Positions 33,690 through 46,047 of a stretch of 64,000 nt of DNA are shown here, one piece after another. Numbering within the stretch: the stretch's first letter is position 1; the number at the start of each line of letters is the position of its first letter. Position numbers and translations under genes: made by a program. Under the pieces are notes generated by a model. That model saw only the letters and a list, made by a program, of their open reading frames with translations, was not told the DNA's origin and did no database searches. The stretch comes from Capra hircus (taxonomy: Eukaryota; Chordata; Mammalia; Artiodactyla; Bovidae), in contig NC_030810.1 of the NCBI RefSeq assembly GCF_001704415.2, positions 99,336,315 to 99,400,314 of the forward strand. The letters run 5' to 3'.

Positions 33690-34300
33690 ACTTACTTGCT
33701 AGAACCGGGCTACCCGAAGGTCAGACCAAAGCGGTAGCTCTGGGACTGACGCGGAGTCTTCGTGCTCCGACGGTATCCCTCGGAAGACCGCTGGCGCCAT
33801 CCTGTGATCTCCTGTGCACATTGCGACCTTAGCTCGCCAGAGACTGGGGCCGGGGCTCGGGGATCCGGCGGCGCAGAGGCTGGCAGGGTGCACGCTTTCT
33901 GCAACCTCTCCTCAAAACCCCATTACAAATATTTGCTTCCCCAGAGCCAGCAAGTGCAAAAAATCAGCTCTGGTCGGGTCGACGGACAGGGACTGCCTTG
34001 TCCTGCTGTTGGGCCCGGCGGCGGCGGCGCCAACCCCGGGCCGCCTGTTGCGGTTATACTCTCGGCCGCCGTCTGGCGCGGGGGTTGCCAGGAGGCGCGG
34101 GGCACTCAGGAGTTTGCCGGGGGCACGGCCTCGGCTGAAACCTGGTCCGGGGGTCACCGGAAGGGGAGGAGCGCTAGCCATCTGGGCGAGACCTAAAGAA
34201 AAAGCCGGCTGGAATCGGCGGCAGCAGCAGGGAGGGAGCAAGTGGAGAGGACGAGGCGGCTGTCCAGTAGAGCACTGATGACTTCCCTGCTGGTTCCGTC
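33690..34300. promoter_or_regulatory. CpG-island-like block without an assigned gene
   Basis: About 600 bp of GC- and CpG-rich sequence (GGCGGCGGCGGCGCC at about 34018-34032; many CG pairs) in an otherwise CpG-poor region. GGCGCCATC at about 33793-33801 resembles a YY1 site. No histone or other conserved protein is encoded, and the overlapping open stretches on both strands are what high GC content gives. A promoter for a non-coding RNA or distant exon is possible. Confidence 0.55.
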
Positions 34301-34904
34301 ACCATCAAGAGCCAGGAAGGGACCCTCGGCCGGCAGAGTGTGCAGGCTGCTGTGCAGGGAGCCCCCAGGCTCTTCACAGGCTGCTCTGAAATACTTTTGG
34401 GAACTGTGGGGCTTCTCCCTCAGGGGTCCAAGGCCTGTCTATTCCGGAAGACATTTCCGGGCCTGAGAACAAGGCCCCAGAGGGGACTGATGCAGCTAGC
34501 TGGGAGAGAGGAGGGAGGCTGGGTTTTTTTTTTCCTTCGCTTTCAGTTTCAGCAGGGACAACACCTAGGACCAGTTGGATTTACCAAGGCTTCATCTGAG
34601 AAGCCCTTGGACTCTTATCTTATATTCCCCAGGGCTAGACCTAAGCACAGTTATGGAGCTGAACAGGCAACCAGGTGTGGAGAAGAGTTGTTTTTCACCT
34701 TCCAGCCTGTAGGGAGGGCCCTAAATTCATTTGGGGATCACGGGAACTTCTGCTAGAGTTCAGGCCCGCTTCAGAGCACACAGGTGGTTACTAGTCTGAG
34801 AAGGAATCTATGTACCAAAATATACATAGCATTTTAATACTTCTGTATCTGATGTTGCTGATAGTTATGTACTTTTTCTTTCAAACTTAAATTTACTAAA
34901 GGAG
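34301..34904. other. flank of the CpG block, no gene seen
   Basis: Moderately GC-rich, with an open stretch of 138 codons (34340-34756) that has no recognisable domain and unusual composition. I do not call a gene. Confidence 0.45.
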
Positions 34905-35600
34905 TAACTTTAAATTTTCTTTCAAAGAACCAGATTATGGTTTTAATTAATTGTTTTGGGGGAGTGGGGAAATCTGTTCCATTGATTTCTATCCTAATTT
35001 ATTTTTTCTTTCCTCGGATTTTATTATTCCTTTATTAGCTTTTAATAGCTTTAATTCAGTTTTTAATAGTTCTTAATTTCTCATAAAGGCATTTTAAAGC
35101 TGTGAATTTTCCTCTGACCTCATCATATAGGTTTTAAAATGTAATGTTCACTTTATTTCTAAGGAGTATATAAATTTTATTTTGATATCTTCTTTAACCA
35201 TGTGCTTTTCCCCAACAGTATAGATCAAGGATAGTATTTTTAGTTATTTCATTGCATTATGATTAGCAAATACATTTTGTATGGCTTCAGTTTTTTCAGC
35301 CCTTGTTGAGTTGTCATTTGTCATCTCACACATGGTCAGTTTCTAATCAGTTTTGCATGTGAAGTTCAATATAATGTACTCTATGGGATAAAAATGGTGC
35401 AGGTATAGTACACTTATGATTGATCTTGTTAACTATGTTCTTCAAATCCTCTATATCTTCAAATAAGTTTTTGTTGATTTAGTCTTAATTCCTGAGAAAG
35501 ATGTATCTATGCTAACATAATTAACACTTGATTATTGACTTATTTTAAATCTTTGTGTATACACTCCTGAGGATATGCATGTGTGTGTACCTGTGTTAGA
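34905..35600 (-). mobile_element. old L1 ORF2 fragment
   Basis: T-rich blocks such as GTTCCATTGATTTCTATCCT and GTGAATTTTCCTCTG are the antisense of L1 ORF2. It is heavily diverged and frame-broken. Confidence 0.65.
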
Positions 35601-35772
35601 TGCAAACAATTTTTTTTACATTATATAATTTAAAAGATTTGTTCTCCACCACCACCACCGCACACACACAATTAGCAAATGGGTTTCATATCCAACTGGA
35701 AGTTTCTTCCTACAGTCACCTTTCAAGTGCAAACAGTTCTTGTTGTTGTTCAGTTGCTAAGTCCTGTCTCTT

Positions 35773-36299
35773 TGTGAAGAGCCTAAGGTACTCCATCTTG
35801 TAAAAGAGCTCCATTTTGCAAAGGTACCGGGCAAACAGACTTAGACTTTGGATATTGCCTAAACTTGCCCCACTGTGCTCGAGCCAATCAGCCCTTAGGT
35901 TAAACCTCCTGACTTTAAGTTCAAGAATTTGTGATTTACCTTGGAAGTAATGATTTACTTTTGTGATTTACCTTGGAAGTAATGAGTTACATTGTGATTA
36001 CCTTGGAAGTAATGATTTACCGTGAAAGTAAAAAAACCAATTAGAAATCCACACACAACCCTATAGAAGAGGGTAACCAGTCAGTAGTCCTTCAGCCTGA
36101 ACACCCCCTTTGTTACCCTTTCACCTGAATATTCCCTATATAAGCAGTGTAACCCAAAACTCGGGGCTCCTCTCCTTAGCCGCTGCGTCGGTAACGGTGG
36201 GAGCCCCAGCTCGAGCTTGGTAATAAAAACTCTCTTGCTTTTGCATCGGATCCCGGCTCCCTGGTGGTCATTGAGAGATTTCTCGACTTGGGCATAACA
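35773..36299 (+). mobile_element. solo LTR, ~527 bp, inserted in BovB
   Basis: Begins TGTGAAGAGCC and ends GGGCATAACA. The flanks TCTT and TCTG suggest a decayed 4-bp duplication typical of class I elements. TATATAAG at about 36137 and AATAAAA at about 36222 mark U3/R/U5. The U3 contains three copies of a ~31-bp unit (35931-36021). No internal retroviral sequence adjoins it. Confidence 0.88.
35931..36021 (+). repeat. three ~31-bp direct repeats in LTR U3
   Basis: Units start at 35931, 35963 and 35994. Each contains CCTTGGAAGTAATGA. Such U3 direct repeats are often transcriptional enhancers in class I elements. Confidence 0.88.
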
Positions 36300-36570
36300 T
36301 CTGCAACCCCGTGAACTGCAGCATGCCAGACTTCTCTATCCTTCACTATCTCCCAGAATTTGCTCAGACTCTTTTCCATTGAATCAGTGATGCCATCCAA
36401 CCATTCCATCCTCTGTTGCCCCCTTCTCTTCCTGCCCCCAATCTTCCCAGCATCAGGGTCTTTTCCAATTAGTGAGCTCTTCACATCAGATGGCCAAAGT
36501 ATTGGAGCTTCACCTTTAGCATCAGTCCTTCCGTGAATTTGATTTCCTTCAAGATTAACTGGTTTGATCA

Positions 36571-37100
36571 CTGTTTAATGGATTTCCGCTTTTCTGAATA
36601 TGAAATATTTAGTACATTGTAAGTCAACTTTTATACATATACATTTTGTATGTACAGGTGTATTTAAACTTACAATTTTCTAACTTCTAGAATAATAATC
36701 TATATCCTCCTCCTGAGTATAACATAAATATGTTAGCTTGTTTTATTTCTCTTCATTCTCATCCCCCCACTATGTCAATATCATCTGGAATTTGAAGTCC
36801 AGGTTTTAATTTTCAGGATCTAGACCAAAAGAATCTATATTTGAAGTCACTAATGGTTTTGAACTTTTTTTTTTTTTCAAATAGTAGACAAAATGTGGAG
36901 GAGAGACCATAAATGTAAAAAACTGTGTAATCACAAAGTTATCTAAACAAAAATCTTAAAATCCAAACTTAAATCAGTAATCAAAACAGAGGGAGATTTC
37001 AATACAGACATGGTGGGTAAAATAAGTTAATGCTTCTTGTGTGACCCAGGATATCACAAACAGCGTCACCTGTACCTCTAACCTCACAATTGATCCCACA
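36571..37100. other. intergenic, no gene seen
   Basis: AT-rich unassigned sequence. Confidence 0.55.
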
Positions 37101-37109
37101 TGCAACTGT

Positions 37110-37262
37110 TTTCGACCCTGCACTGTAGTCCTCCGTGCTCTGTCCGTGGGATTTTCCAGGCAAGAAGACTGGAGTGGGTTGCCCTTTCCTACTCCAGGGG
37201 ATCTTCCTGATCTAGGGATTGAACCCACTTCTGTGTCTCCTGCATTGCAGGGACTGTTAGGG
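37110..37262 (-). mobile_element. Bov-tA SINE fragment
   Basis: Partial BovA body and tRNA head (mirrored CTAGGGATTGAACCC). It is diverged. Confidence 0.8.
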
Positions 37263-37264
37263 AA

Positions 37265-37850
37265 GTAGTCTTTTTCAGGCTTCAGAAACAAAGAAAGCAG
37301 AGTAGACCTCTGACTTGTCCCGACTTGCCTGCCTGCATGTACACTGGCTGTTACCAGCCCCCTGGGCCGCCTCAGAGATAAGTTAGGGAGTGGGTCTTGG
37401 AATTCTCCTGAGCTCTGGAGATCCAATCTCCCAGGCCAGAGAGTATCAACACTTGCAAGATAAAACATACAGCATTGTGAAAGATTAACGTGACACCAGA
37501 GCTGCAATTTGCTCACAGATGATGTTATCAGTTTGCAGCCTGGGATTATAAGCAGGAACCCCCAAACTGCAATTTCGAAGTCTCACCCGTGGAGTGGAGA
37601 CTGCCTAGGACCTTTTCCCAATTGGGGGTTTCAGATTGCTGCTGTTACATGGGACTTCCCAGTGCTGTTTGAGTCTGGATGTTGGTAAAAACCCAATTTG
37701 GTTATGTATCTGCTGTTTTGTTTCTCTTTCCTTTTAATGATTGTTTATTGAAAATAAGTTAGATAATTATCTATTAAATACTGAATTGTTTGTGTATGAC
37801 AAGTGGTTTCTTTTGTTAACAAATCCTTCGAATCTGAGACGAAAGTTTAA
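37265..37850 (+). repeat. LTR-like ruminant repeat, copy 2
   Basis: Collinear with 4950-5580 along its length (see that entry). The two copies are separated by about 32 kb and differ at many positions, so they are old dispersed copies and not a recent duplication. Confidence 0.6.
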
Positions 37851-39876
37851 ATTTTGGGCAAAACACAGATTCTTTTACCACTGCACCACTTTGTATCTAT
37901 CTTTTATAGCATATTTCTTTTTAAAATTTTATTACAGGTAATTTGGTATATGTGTTATATTCCTTTGTTAGTTGAGCCTTTTCTGATTCATTTATTTCAT
38001 CTCTCTCTTATTACGTGATTTCTAATTTCTAAATAAAGACATTCAATAATGAAATTAGATGGATGAATAAACAGCAAGTATTCTAAGCCTTAAAGAAATT
38101 TTTCTAGAACTTAGACTTAGCAATACATTTTACTGGCATGTGGCCCCCTTCTGGTATCTCATATCTTCCTCTTAGAATCTTTTCTTATTCTTGCAGGAAT
38201 ACAATTCCAGAAATTCTTTCAGGGAGGGCCTGAAAAGTCAGCCCACACTTAGATGGTAGTTTCGTTGTATATAGACATTTAGTTTCAAAATTATTTTCCC
38301 TAGATTTTAAAAAATACCAATTCATTGTCTTCTTATACCCAAAGTTGTCCAAATGAGAAGTCTGACATAACTTGATTTCTATTTCTTTGCAAAGAATTTT
38401 CTGTTTCTGGAATTTTCTCCGTAACTCTTGTGTTTTGACATTTTATCACCATGTCTATAGATATAGATACTTTAATTCATCTCTGTATACTCTGCATTTA
38501 ATGGAAAACTTGCAGTCTGAAGATATAAATGCTGTGAAAGTCTCCTTTTCTTGACTCAGGACCACCATGTATGACACTTGGGTTGTGCACTGCACTCTAC
38601 TAACACACTGTACAATGGCATATTCAGAAGATTTTGAGGCTACATTATCCTACGCTGTGACTTTGACATCTCTGTGCTGCTGTCGGGCCCTGCCACATGG
38701 TTATCTGACAACTCAATCTAAAAGACTCAGTCAGGCTTGTAATCCATGTACATACTACTATTTTCTCCTGTCAGAAAAAATAGCCACAGCTGTTTTGCTT
38801 TGTTTTACTCTTATAATAGTTGGGACTTTACTATTTCCCATTATAAATGATTTACATGCACTAATCCAGAAAGATTTATCTATTATGCCCCTTACAGCCT
38901 AAACAGATTCCACAATCATAAATACCATGAAGTTCCTTTAGCCAAATGAAAAGATTTCTTACTTTTTCTCTCTAGTCTAAGAATTGAAATTCAAATTCTG
39001 CCTTGGTTAACTTTCCTGCTAATTCTAAAATTGTGTTCTCTAGGCATACTGGTTGTTTCTGAAAAAAATTCATTTAAGAATAATTCCTGTCACCCAGTTC
39101 CTTGATATTTATGTGAAAAAATCATGAAAATAAAAATGCAGACATTTACGAGGAATCACAGGAAAAAGCACCTACAAAACAGCTTGCATAAGCAAAATCA
39201 TTCTTACTCGATTTTCATGTTGCAGCAGGGAGAAAAGTGAAAAGCCTATGAAAACAAGGATATGCTCCCTTGCTGGAAGTAGTCTTATGGTTGATATATA
39301 TACAAGTTAATCAGTATGACTTTCTTCTGCTCATTATTCTCCATGTTACAATAAGAAGCGTAAGTGGACATGCTAAACTAGATGAAATCTACATCTCCAG
39401 AAAGAAATTCGAGTGGTTTAAGGCCCAACGCTAGAGTTGGAAATTTTGTTAAGAACACTGAACAACCTTTGCCCTGGGTTGTGGTATGTCTGAACTCTGT
39501 TTCACATTCCCTCTTGGACTAAAGAGTTTTCCTTCCATGCATTTGAAAATGATAATCCCACTAACTGGAAATAGTCCTACACAAATCTCCAACATCATTG
39601 CCAAAAACAACAAAAAATAAAGCTTTAGGTATTTTGTCTTCCCCTCAATGTTAAAAACACTGATAAAAAAAGAATGATAAGGATTTCCCCCTACCTTCTG
39701 GCAATTTAAAATTATTGCCTTTGATCCTGTAAAACAGAGAGAAATTGTTCTTTATTTCATTTCACAAATCTGCATCCTCCATTTTTTTGCCACAGGAATT
39801 CCTTCTTCTGGGTACCTTGTGCTACCTCAGTCCCAAGACCAGTTATCATCTTGATCTGGGTCCTCTGAGGGAAAGT
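37851..39876. other. intergenic, no gene seen
   Basis: AT-rich. A 111-codon open stretch at 38567-38902 starts with an acceptable ATG context (ACCATGT) and is cysteine-rich, but I recognise no domain and see no exon structure. Confidence 0.5.
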
Positions 39877-39890
39877 GGTAAAGAACTGCT

Positions 39891-40160
39891 GCTGCTAAGT
39901 CGCTTCAGTCGTGTCCGACTCTGTGCGACCCCATAGACGGCAGCCCACCAGGCTCCCCCGTCCCTGGAATTCTCTAGGCAAGAACACTGGAGTGGGTTGC
40001 CATTTCCTTCTCCAATGCATGAAAGTGAAAAGTGAAAGGGAAGTCGCTCAGTCGTGTCCGACTCTTAGCGACCCCATGGACTGCAGCCTATGAGGCTCCT
40101 CCCTCCATCCATGGGATTTTCCAGGCAAGAGTACTGGAGTGGGGTGCCATCGCCTTCTCC
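39891..40160 (-). mobile_element. Bov-A2 SINE with perfect TSD
   Basis: A dimeric BovA element bounded by identical GGTAAAGAACTGCT (39877-39890 and 40161-40174). The minus orientation is shown by the left GCTGCTAAGTCGC end. Confidence 0.95.
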
Positions 40161-40174
40161 GGTAAAGAACTGCT

Positions 40175-41090
40175 CAAGCTCAATTCGTTCTGCTTCGCTC
40201 TCTGTTTCTGGCTTTGGCCATTCAAAGCAAAGTTCCTTGGATTGGTTGATAATGATACTCTCTAGATTCTTATGCTGCCATTTAGTAAAACCACCAGAAA
40301 TATTTATTGTATAATGAGCTCTCAGTCATTATCTTGTTTGCCACTCCTCGGACCGCAGTTTGGATAAGAAAGTCTTGCTTATATGCTTGGCGAAACTGGG
40401 TTCGGAATAGGTGACAGGAACAGGAGCTTCATCTTGAAAATGAAGAGAAGAAACACGTTAGATACTTTAACAAGCAGAAATTAAGAACTCAGAAGTCATC
40501 AACCTGACTCCACCAAGCCAATTTTTGAATTTCTAATTAAACATTTCCCAATTATTCACACATTCTCCTTTCAGTTATAAGGTTTGTCCTTCTCTGTGCT
40601 ACCTGATCATTTCTATTCATTTGGTTTGTTCTTGTGTTAAATCCTCCAAATTCAGAGATTTCAACTCAGAAATCAGAAATAGGAAAGAAGCATTGAGGGT
40701 ATTTCATTTTTCTCTGAAAGTACTGATGGGAAGTTTCACAAACATCATCTGATTTTTCTTTTTAAAGGTATGTGTCAAAGATTATATCGGTCTTTATACA
40801 GCACTAGTAACAGACATTAGAAATAAGGTCTTTTGTTATGTCACTCATTTTTTTTTCCCTATTGAGACACATAGCAGATAGTTGAAGATTCTACAGAATC
40901 ATAGGCCCAACAAGTAAACTGTGCCACGGCCTTCTTGGATGTTTTTAAAATAAAGAAGGTCTTATGCAAGATGCTTAGGGAGTTGACTGGCAAGTCTCTA
41001 GGAATCTCTTAAAGCACAGCTTGTTGGGAAAGAAATGTGCTCTGGAGGTACCGGAGTGCCCATGCAAGTGCCTCGCCTGCCACAACAATA
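40175..41090. other. intergenic, no gene seen
   Basis: Unassigned AT-rich sequence with stops in all frames. Confidence 0.55.
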
Positions 41091-41094
41091 ATGG

Positions 41095-41320
41095 GAGAAA
41101 CACTGATCAAGTGTCTGCCACGTTCCAGCTGCTGTAGTATGTGCATTAAGTACATTATCTCATTTAATCTTCACAACAAGCCTCGAAGGTACATTCCATT
41201 ATCTTTCTCATTTCATAGAAGAAGAAATTGAGGTTCAGAGGAGCAAAGAAACTTTCCTAAGGTCGTTGAGCTCTTAGGTGGGAAGCTGGGACTCAAAGCT
41301 AATGCCCATCACTACTACAG
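41095..41320 (+). mobile_element. MIR SINE
   Basis: Near-complete MIR order: GTGTCTGCCACGTTCCAGCT, ATTATCTCATTTAATCTTCA, GAAGAAATTGAGGTTCAGAG, GGGACTCAAAGCTAATG. Confidence 0.85.
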
Positions 41321-41344
41321 TACACTGCCTTTCAGCTGGTGTCT

Positions 41345-42205
41345 TGACTTTTATAACTGGTTTGCTATAAGGGGTCCATCGCCAGAGACCATGGCGTGGA
41401 CTCTGACATAATAAATGTATATTTGGTCTCTTTCGCCAGTTACTGACACAGAGTTCCTAAAACTCTTTGTGATAGTGGTGCTAAGAACATCTTTTGTTCT
41501 AATATTTGGTCTTTGGTCCCAATTCCTGACACAGAGCTCCTAAACCCCCTGGGATTTTCTGGGTAATAGGAGCCTATTTAGTTCTAATGAGATGACTCTT
41601 CATGGACTCCTGAGTAGCTTCAGGAAAGGGGCTAGTCACCAGAAAGGCTGGGTATAGATTAGAAGATTGAAACTGTTAACCATACATCCTCCAGGGAAGA
41701 GAGAGGGACTGGAGACTGAGTTAATGATCCATCATGCTTACTTGATGAAACCGCCATAAAAATCTCTAAACTATGAGATTCAGAGAGCTTCTGGGTCAGT
41801 GTACATACCCACATGCCAGGAAGCCATGTGGATACCCCAGTTACACAGAGACAGAAGCTCCTGCACTCAGGACATTTCCAGATCTTGCCCTGTGTATGTC
41901 TTCATCTGGCTGGTAGTCTGGATCCTTTATTATATATCCTTTATAATGGTAAACATGTTTGCCTGAGTTCTGTAGCCTGTTAGAGCAAATTATTGAAACA
42001 GAGGAAGGGGTTGTGGGAACTCCTGATTTGTAGCCAAGACTGACAGGGATTTACTACTTGTGATTGGCATCTAAAGGTGGTGTGTGTGTTGGGGGTGGGG
42101 GGTGGGGGTAATCTCCTTGGCTGAGCCCTTAATGTGTGGGGGGTCTGAGCTAACCCCATGTAATTAGTGTCAAAATTGCTTGATATGGAAAGCCCACACA
42201 CTTGG
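41345..42205 (+). repeat. old LTR-like repeat
   Basis: Contains GGTTTGCTATAAGGGGTCC, CACATGCCAGGAAGCCATGT and GGAAGGGGTTGTGGGAACTC. It belongs to the same family as the fragment near 10915-11050. A G-rich string (GGGGGTGGGGGGTGGGGG at about 42091-42108) lies in it. I regard it as an ancient retroviral LTR or internal region, name uncertain. Confidence 0.5.
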
Positions 42206-42588
42206 TGACCAGAAGGATTGAAAGTAAGTAAGTAGAGGAAACAAAAGTTTTCCTTTTATGCTCTTATGGTTTCTGAGTTAATTGTAGATAAGTATCCTTA
42301 AATGCCTGACAATGTACATTATGAAGCTTCTAAAGTGATTTCTGGACCATGGTGGCTGCAACTTCACCTAGACTTTCACTCTGCATTGTGCCATTCCCCA
42401 TTCAGAGGGCAAAAGATTCTGAAAATAATTTTTGTTAAATCCAACTCTTAAGACTTCTGCACCTCATAAATGCAATTCCTCTGCCCTCCCTTCTCAACTA
42501 CTCCTTCCCTCATCAATCCATTCATCCCATCAATATTTACGAGCACCCACTCTATTCCAGATATAGCTTGAGCAGATAGGGATAACAG
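42206..42588. other. intergenic, no gene seen
   Basis: Unassigned sequence before a BovB. Confidence 0.55.
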
Positions 42589-42589
42589 T

Positions 42590-43968
42590 GGCAGTGGGCA
42601 CAGGACTGGAAAGGTCTGTTTTCATTCCAATCCCATAGAAAGGCAATGATAAAGAATCTTCAAACTACCCCAAGAAGCTGGGGTAATAATTTGACACTAA
42701 TTACACACTAGCAAAGTAATGCTGAAAATTCTCCAAGCCAGGCTCCAACAGAACCAAGAACTTTCAGATGTTCAAGCTGGATTTAGAAAAGGCAGAAGAA
42801 CCAGAGATTACACTGCCCACATCCATTGGATCATCAAAAAAGCAAGAGAGTTCCAGAAAAACGTCTACTTCTGCTTTATTGACTATGCCAAAGGCTTTGA
42901 CTGTGTGGATCACAACAAACTGTGGAAAATTCTTCAAGAGATGGGAATACCAGATCACCAGACCTGCCTCCTGAGAAATCTGTATGGTATGCAGTACAAG
43001 CAGCAGCAGTTAGAACAGGACATGGAACAACACACTGGTTCCAAATTGGGAAAGGAACAGGTCAAGGCTATATACTGTCACCCTGCTTTTTTAACTTCTA
43101 TGCAGAGTACATCATATGAAATGCCAGGCTGGATGAAGCACAAACTGGAAGGAAGATTGCCGGGAGAAATATCAATAACCTCAGATATGCAGAGGATACC
43201 ACCCTTATGGCAGAAAGCAAAGAGGAACTGAAGAACCTCTTGATGAAAGTGAAAAAGGAGATTTGAAAAAGTTGGCTTAAAATTCAACATTCAGAAAACT
43301 AAGATCATGGCATCCAGTCCCATCACTTCATGGCAAATAGATGAAAAACAATGGAAACAGTGGGAGACTTTATTTTTCTGGGCTCCAAAATCACTGCAGA
43401 TGGTGACTGCAGCCATGAAATTAAAAGACACTTGCTCCTTAAAAGGAAAGCAGTGACCAACCTAAACAGCATATTAAAAAGCAGAGACATTACTTTGTCC
43501 ATAAAGGTCGTCTAGTCAAAGCTATGGTTTTTCCAGTAGTCACCTATGGATGTGAGAGTTTGACTGTAAAGAAAGCTGAGCACTGAAGAACTGATGCTTT
43601 TGAACTGTGGTGTTGGAGAAGACTCTTGAGAGTCCCTTGGACTGCAAGGAGATCCAACCAGTCCATCCTAAAGGAAATCAGTCCTGAATATTCATTGGAA
43701 AAACTGATACTGAAGCTGAAACTCCAATACTTCGGCCACCTGATGTGAAGAACTGACTCACTGGAAAAGACTCTGATGCTGGGAAAGATTGAAGGCAGGA
43801 GGAGAAGGGGAGAATGGAGGATGAGATGGTTGGATGGCATCACCAACTCAAGGGACATGAGTTTGAGCAAGCTTCAGTAGTTGGTGATGGACAGGGAAGC
43901 CTGGTGTGCTGCAGTCCACGGGGTCGCAAAGAGTCGGACACAACTGCGCGACTGAACTCAACTGATAG
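42590..43968 (+). mobile_element. BovB LINE, 5'-truncated
   Basis: About 1.4 kb, with an open RT stretch at 42719-43231. The catalytic box is changed to YAED (near 43188), an internal rearranged scrap lies at about 42665-42705, and stops follow. The 3' tail is GACTGAACTCAACTGA. Confidence 0.92.
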
Positions 43969-45294
43969 GGGTAGAGCAGTGACTAAAACAAAATGCCTAC
44001 ATTCATAGGACTTACTCTGAGAAGGTAGCAGGAGAGTCAGACAACGTTTTGATCACAAAGCAGCCTAAATTATTGTACCAAATATTTTAAAAAACGATGG
44101 CTTATTTAAACAAGATACAGATTTATTCATCTCTCATGTGATAGTCCAGGGCCAGTAGCCAAGTTCTGCCATTCTCATCCCATGGCTTCCATTTCTGGGC
44201 CCTGAGTGGTTGACGTAGTTCCTGCCATCATGTCTGCAACCCAGCCAGAGGAGAGGGTAAAGGGCAAGGGCAGCATATATTTATTCATTTTTAGGGCACA
44301 AACTAGAAATAATATGTATCACTTTTATTCATATCTCATTGGCTCAGAACTTTGTCTTATGGACAAACCCAGATGCAAAAAAAGCTGGTAAAGTAGCCTT
44401 TAATTAAGAAGCTATGCACCCATAAAGCAGGGAGTGAAAGTAAGCAGGGAAGAATAGCTTTTATGGGTAATGGTCTCCGATTCAATAATAAATAAGTAAA
44501 TATATTAATATTCAGATGGTACATGGAAGGAAATTTAGCACATTTTTTCATCTCTGGAATACAACTTCCACCTCCTTACTTGTTTGAAACACTGGAAAAG
44601 CAGTACATCAAGCCAGGCTCAAAAAACTTTAACCTCGTCATTTTGGTCACAAAGACACATTCATCAGCTGAAGGGAAGGTATCAAGTGCAGTACTTTATC
44701 TCCTCTTTTAGGATTTTTAAATCTCTAACAGTCATTTTAACTGGGTCAGTAATTATCAAGAGCAATTAAAAAGCATCCAGGTTAAAGGAGCAAGGAAAAA
44801 AAAAAAAGGAAAAAGTAGAGAGGGGAAAAAAAAAAATCTCATAGGAGCACCTGAATCTACCATCCTTGCATCATTTTCTAGTGTTCTACAGTCTGGGCAA
44901 CAAACTTTAAGGAGCTATTTTCTATCAGGCACTGGGATAGCCCTTGTGGAAGAAGACAAGTAGTATTAAAAAATGATAGATCCTACCCTCTAGCAGAAGA
45001 CAAACACATGAAAATGTAAAAGCAATGAAAAAAATTTAAGGACAATACTACAACAATTCACAAAGCTACACAGTTAATTGTAAATCCACTGTGCAAGGAA
45101 TAGAGCCTTAAGAGTCAAAAGGAAGAAAACCTCCCCGTGAAATAAAATAGGATGGGGAGGCTTCACAGAGTGAGATCTAAATAAGAGTTTAAAGAACTGC
45201 TATAATGATAGGTTTGCGTAGTCTAGAGAATGACAAAGTACTTACTACAACTTAGAAGAGTGATACCACAAAAGCAAAAATGAAGAAAAATTTA
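43969..45294. other. intergenic with an old repeat
   Basis: No gene is seen. Positions 44095-44400 look like a diverged interspersed repeat (block ATATCTCATTGGCTCAGAAC). Two A-rich runs (44797-44836) flank a purine stretch. Confidence 0.5.
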
Positions 45295-46047
45295 AGATGC
45301 ATTAAGTGAAGAAGAACTAAAGAGCCTCTTGATGAAAGTGAAAGAGGAGAGTTAAAAAGTTGGCTTAAAGCTCAACATTCAGAAAACTAAGATCATGGCA
45401 TCCGGTCACATCACTTCATGGCAAATAGATGGGGAAACAGTGGAAACAGTATCCGACTTTATTTTTCTGGGCTCTAAAATCACTGCAGATGGTGATTACA
45501 GCCATGAAATTCTCCTTGGAAGGAAAGTTATGACCAACCTAGACAGCATATTAAAAAGCAGAGACATTACTTTGTCAATAAAGGTCCATCTAGTCAAGGC
45601 TATGGTTTTTCCAGTGGTCATGTATGGATGTGAGAGTTGGACTATAAAGAAAGCTGAGCGCCAAAGAATTGATGTTTTTGAACTGCAGTGTTGGAGAAGA
45701 CTCTTGAGAGTCCCTTGGACTGCAAGATCCAACCAGTCCATCCTGAAGGAGATCAGTCCTGGGTGTTCATTGGAAGGACCAATGCTGAAGCTGAAACTCT
45801 AATACTTTGGCCACCTGATGCGAACAGCTGACTTATTTGAAAAGACCCTGATGCTGGGAAAGATTGAGGGCAGGAGGAGAAGGAGAGAACAGAGGATGAG
45901 ATGGTTGGATGGCATCATCGACTCAATGGACATAGGTTTGGGTGGACTGCAGGAGTTGGCGATGGACAGGGAGGCCTGGCGTGCTGCGGTTCATGGGATT
46001 GCAAAGAGTTGGACACAACTGAGCAACTCAACTGAACTGAAAGGATA
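45295..46047 (+). mobile_element. BovB LINE 3' portion
   Basis: Starts within the segment after the catalytic box and runs to the 3' end (CAACTCAACTGAACTGAAAG). It has a 135-codon open stretch at 45395-45802 but no RT core. Confidence 0.92.

Larger units (their letters stand above)
35739..36570 (-). mobile_element. BovB 3' end interrupted by an LTR
   Basis: Positions 35739-35772 and 36300-36570 together read as one BovB 3' end in minus orientation (…GTCCTGTCTCTT | GCAACCCCGTGAACTGCAGC…). The interruption is the LTR at 35773-36299. Confidence 0.85.

Noticed and set aside
33762..34278. Overlapping open frames of 109-154 codons on both strands in the CpG-rich block
   Set aside because: High GC content leaves stops rare in all frames. 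No domain, start context or conserved segment is recognisable.
38567..38902. Possible small gene of 111 codons
   Set aside because: No domain, splice signals, CpG promoter or poly(A) context, and it lies in AT-rich intergenic DNA. It could be chance.
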